A DNA stretch of 6,399 nt, taken from contig CATPBU010000185.1 in NCBI GenBank assembly GCA_955652455.1, positions 1-6,399 on the forward strand. Reading direction: 5' to 3'. Position 1 is the first letter of the stretch; every line of letters begins with the position of its first letter. The notes beneath the pieces were generated by a model. The model did not search any database, had not been told where the DNA came from, and worked only from the letters and a program-made list of their open reading frames with translations. The DNA is from Candidatus Dormiibacterota bacterium (GTDB lineage: Bacteria > Chloroflexota > Dormibacteria > UBA8260). Shown here piece after piece: positions 5,704 to 6,399 of this stretch. The position numbers and the translations under genes were made by a program.

Positions 5704-6384
5704 TTACGGCTGGGTGCGGTTCTCGATCTCCCACGCGTGATCGAGCACGTGCCACGCGATGCGACGCGCTGCGTAACGCGGCAGCCAGCCGCGCTCGACA
5801 AGCGCGTGGCCTGCGGTCGCTGAGCCGAGGAGGGCGAGGATGGCCTCGCGCATCGCCGAGATCTCCAAGCCCTCGCCAGTGTGCGGCTGCGTCACCCGGA
5901 CGCCGAGCTTGCGCGCGTAGGCGTGCTCTGCGGCCAGCACGTGTTCGGCCATCGCATCGCGGTCGCGCCCGCCGCCGCGCGGGCCCTTGCGCAACGAGGC
6001 CGGCGCAGCCGCGACCACCTGATCGAAGACGGTCCACGCCGCCGCGATCAGGGAATTGATGCGCCGAGCCTCGGCCGTCGTGATTGGCTCGGCCTCAGCC
6101 GACGCGGCCCGGTCGGGTGCGCCGAAGTCCGTCGTCGGCGTTCCCGGCTGCCTCTCGATCACTGTGAATTCACCGGCGGCGAAGGGCAAGCCAGCCGCCC
6201 GAGCCACCACCCGATAGCGCGGCGCATGGTCGGCCAACACGGCCAGCGCGGCTTCTTCGTCCCGACCCGATCGGCACCAACCCGGCCAGTCGAGGGCGCT
6301 GGCGAACGCACGCTTCTTGCCGACCTCGAGGCAAACACGCACCGGCTGTCCGCCGCCACTCCTCGCTGCCACCAGCGAGAGCAT
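5704..6384 (-). CDS. HicB-like N-terminus fused to DinB-like helical domain, conserved actinobacterial type
   Basis: This is a 226-aa protein from ATG 6384. No Shine-Dalgarno is seen in the 15 nt left in the window, and no stop precedes the ATG, so a start outside the window cannot be excluded; GTG 6342 is an internal alternative. Residues about 15-62 (VRVCLEVGKKRAFAS, LDWPGWCRSGRDEEAALAVL) match the HicB antitoxin-like fold: a beta hairpin, then PGW/PGC, then a D-EEA helix. Residues about 104-222 form a helical bundle resembling DinB, with His148 and His154 (EHVLAAEHAYARKLG) and a late HVLDHAWE motif (His212, His216), the H...HxxxH spacing of DinB metal ligands. There is no DNA-binding domain and no HicA toxin gene beside it within the window. 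The molecular role is unknown. It converges on the ParB-like gene with 2 nt between stop codons. Confidence 0.87.
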   Translation of the reverse strand: MLSLVAARSGGGQPVRVCLEVGKKRAFASALDWPGWCRSGRDEEAALAVLADHAPRYRVVARAAGLPFAAGEFTVIERQPGTPTTDFGAPDRAASAEAEPITTAEARRINSLIAAAWTVFDQVVAAAPASLRKGPRGGGRDRDAMAEHVLAAEHAYARKLGVRVTQPHTGEGLEISAMREAILALLGSATAGHALVERGWLPRYAARRIAWHVLDHAWEIENRTQP

Positions 6385-6399
6385 CGCACAGCCGCGGGA

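Noticed and set aside
5507..6037. 176-aa minus-strand frame across the convergent gene ends
   Set aside because: It is an out-of-frame, Arg-rich shadow of both the ParB-like and HicB/DinB-like genes.

Overview
This high-GC window reads like a chromosomal core segment of an actinobacterium. The evidence is a tmRNA whose 3' end has the actinobacterial form, a DUF6458-type small membrane protein, a HicB-like plus DinB-like protein of a kind I associate with actinobacteria, frequent GTG starts and a strong G/C bias at third codon positions. The Thr-rich tail of the DUF6458 protein and the unusual tmRNA tag hint at a lineage away from the well-studied Streptomyces/Mycobacterium groups, but I cannot place it further. 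There is no integrase, transposase, phage gene or CRISPR array.

Left part (1-1572, all + strand). The window opens inside ssrA (tmRNA). Its 5' acceptor strand lies outside, but pseudoknot PK1, the tag reading frame, a second H-type pseudoknot and the tRNA-like 3' end with encoded CCA are all visible. A GC-rich hairpin follows as a likely terminator. Then come three small genes: a two-helix DUF6458-type membrane protein (575-841), a 101-aa protein with an ADP-ribosyltransferase-like H...E pattern (866-1171), and an 89-aa tail-anchored protein (1303-1572). A 15-bp direct repeat containing a perfect 12-bp palindrome lies between the last two.

Middle (1573-2472). This stretch has little convincing coding content. 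It contains short palindromes, two DnaA-box-like 9-mers 22 bp apart, and one possible small gene (2030-2221).

Right part, minus strand (2473-4332). Three tandem genes are read leftward: a PrxQ/Bcp peroxiredoxin with a single cysteine, then a four-helix membrane protein, then a secreted CAP (SCP/PR1) domain protein. A hairpin separates the first two.

Right part, plus strand (4417-5701). An aquaporin-family channel is divergent from the peroxiredoxin across 84 nt. It has NPV instead of NPA at both pore motifs and an unusual predicted selectivity filter. A ParB/sulfiredoxin-fold-like protein with a DGYHR motif follows 37 nt later, probably in the same operon. It converges, with only 2 nt between stop codons, on a minus-strand gene encoding a HicB-like N-terminus joined to a DinB-like helical domain.

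The most interesting signals are the divergent peroxiredoxin/aquaporin pair, where the channel could carry peroxide or a small neutral solute, the double-NPV channel itself with its ParB-like partner, the small ART-like protein, and the non-canonical tmRNA tag. I found no clear multi-gene defence or mobile system.
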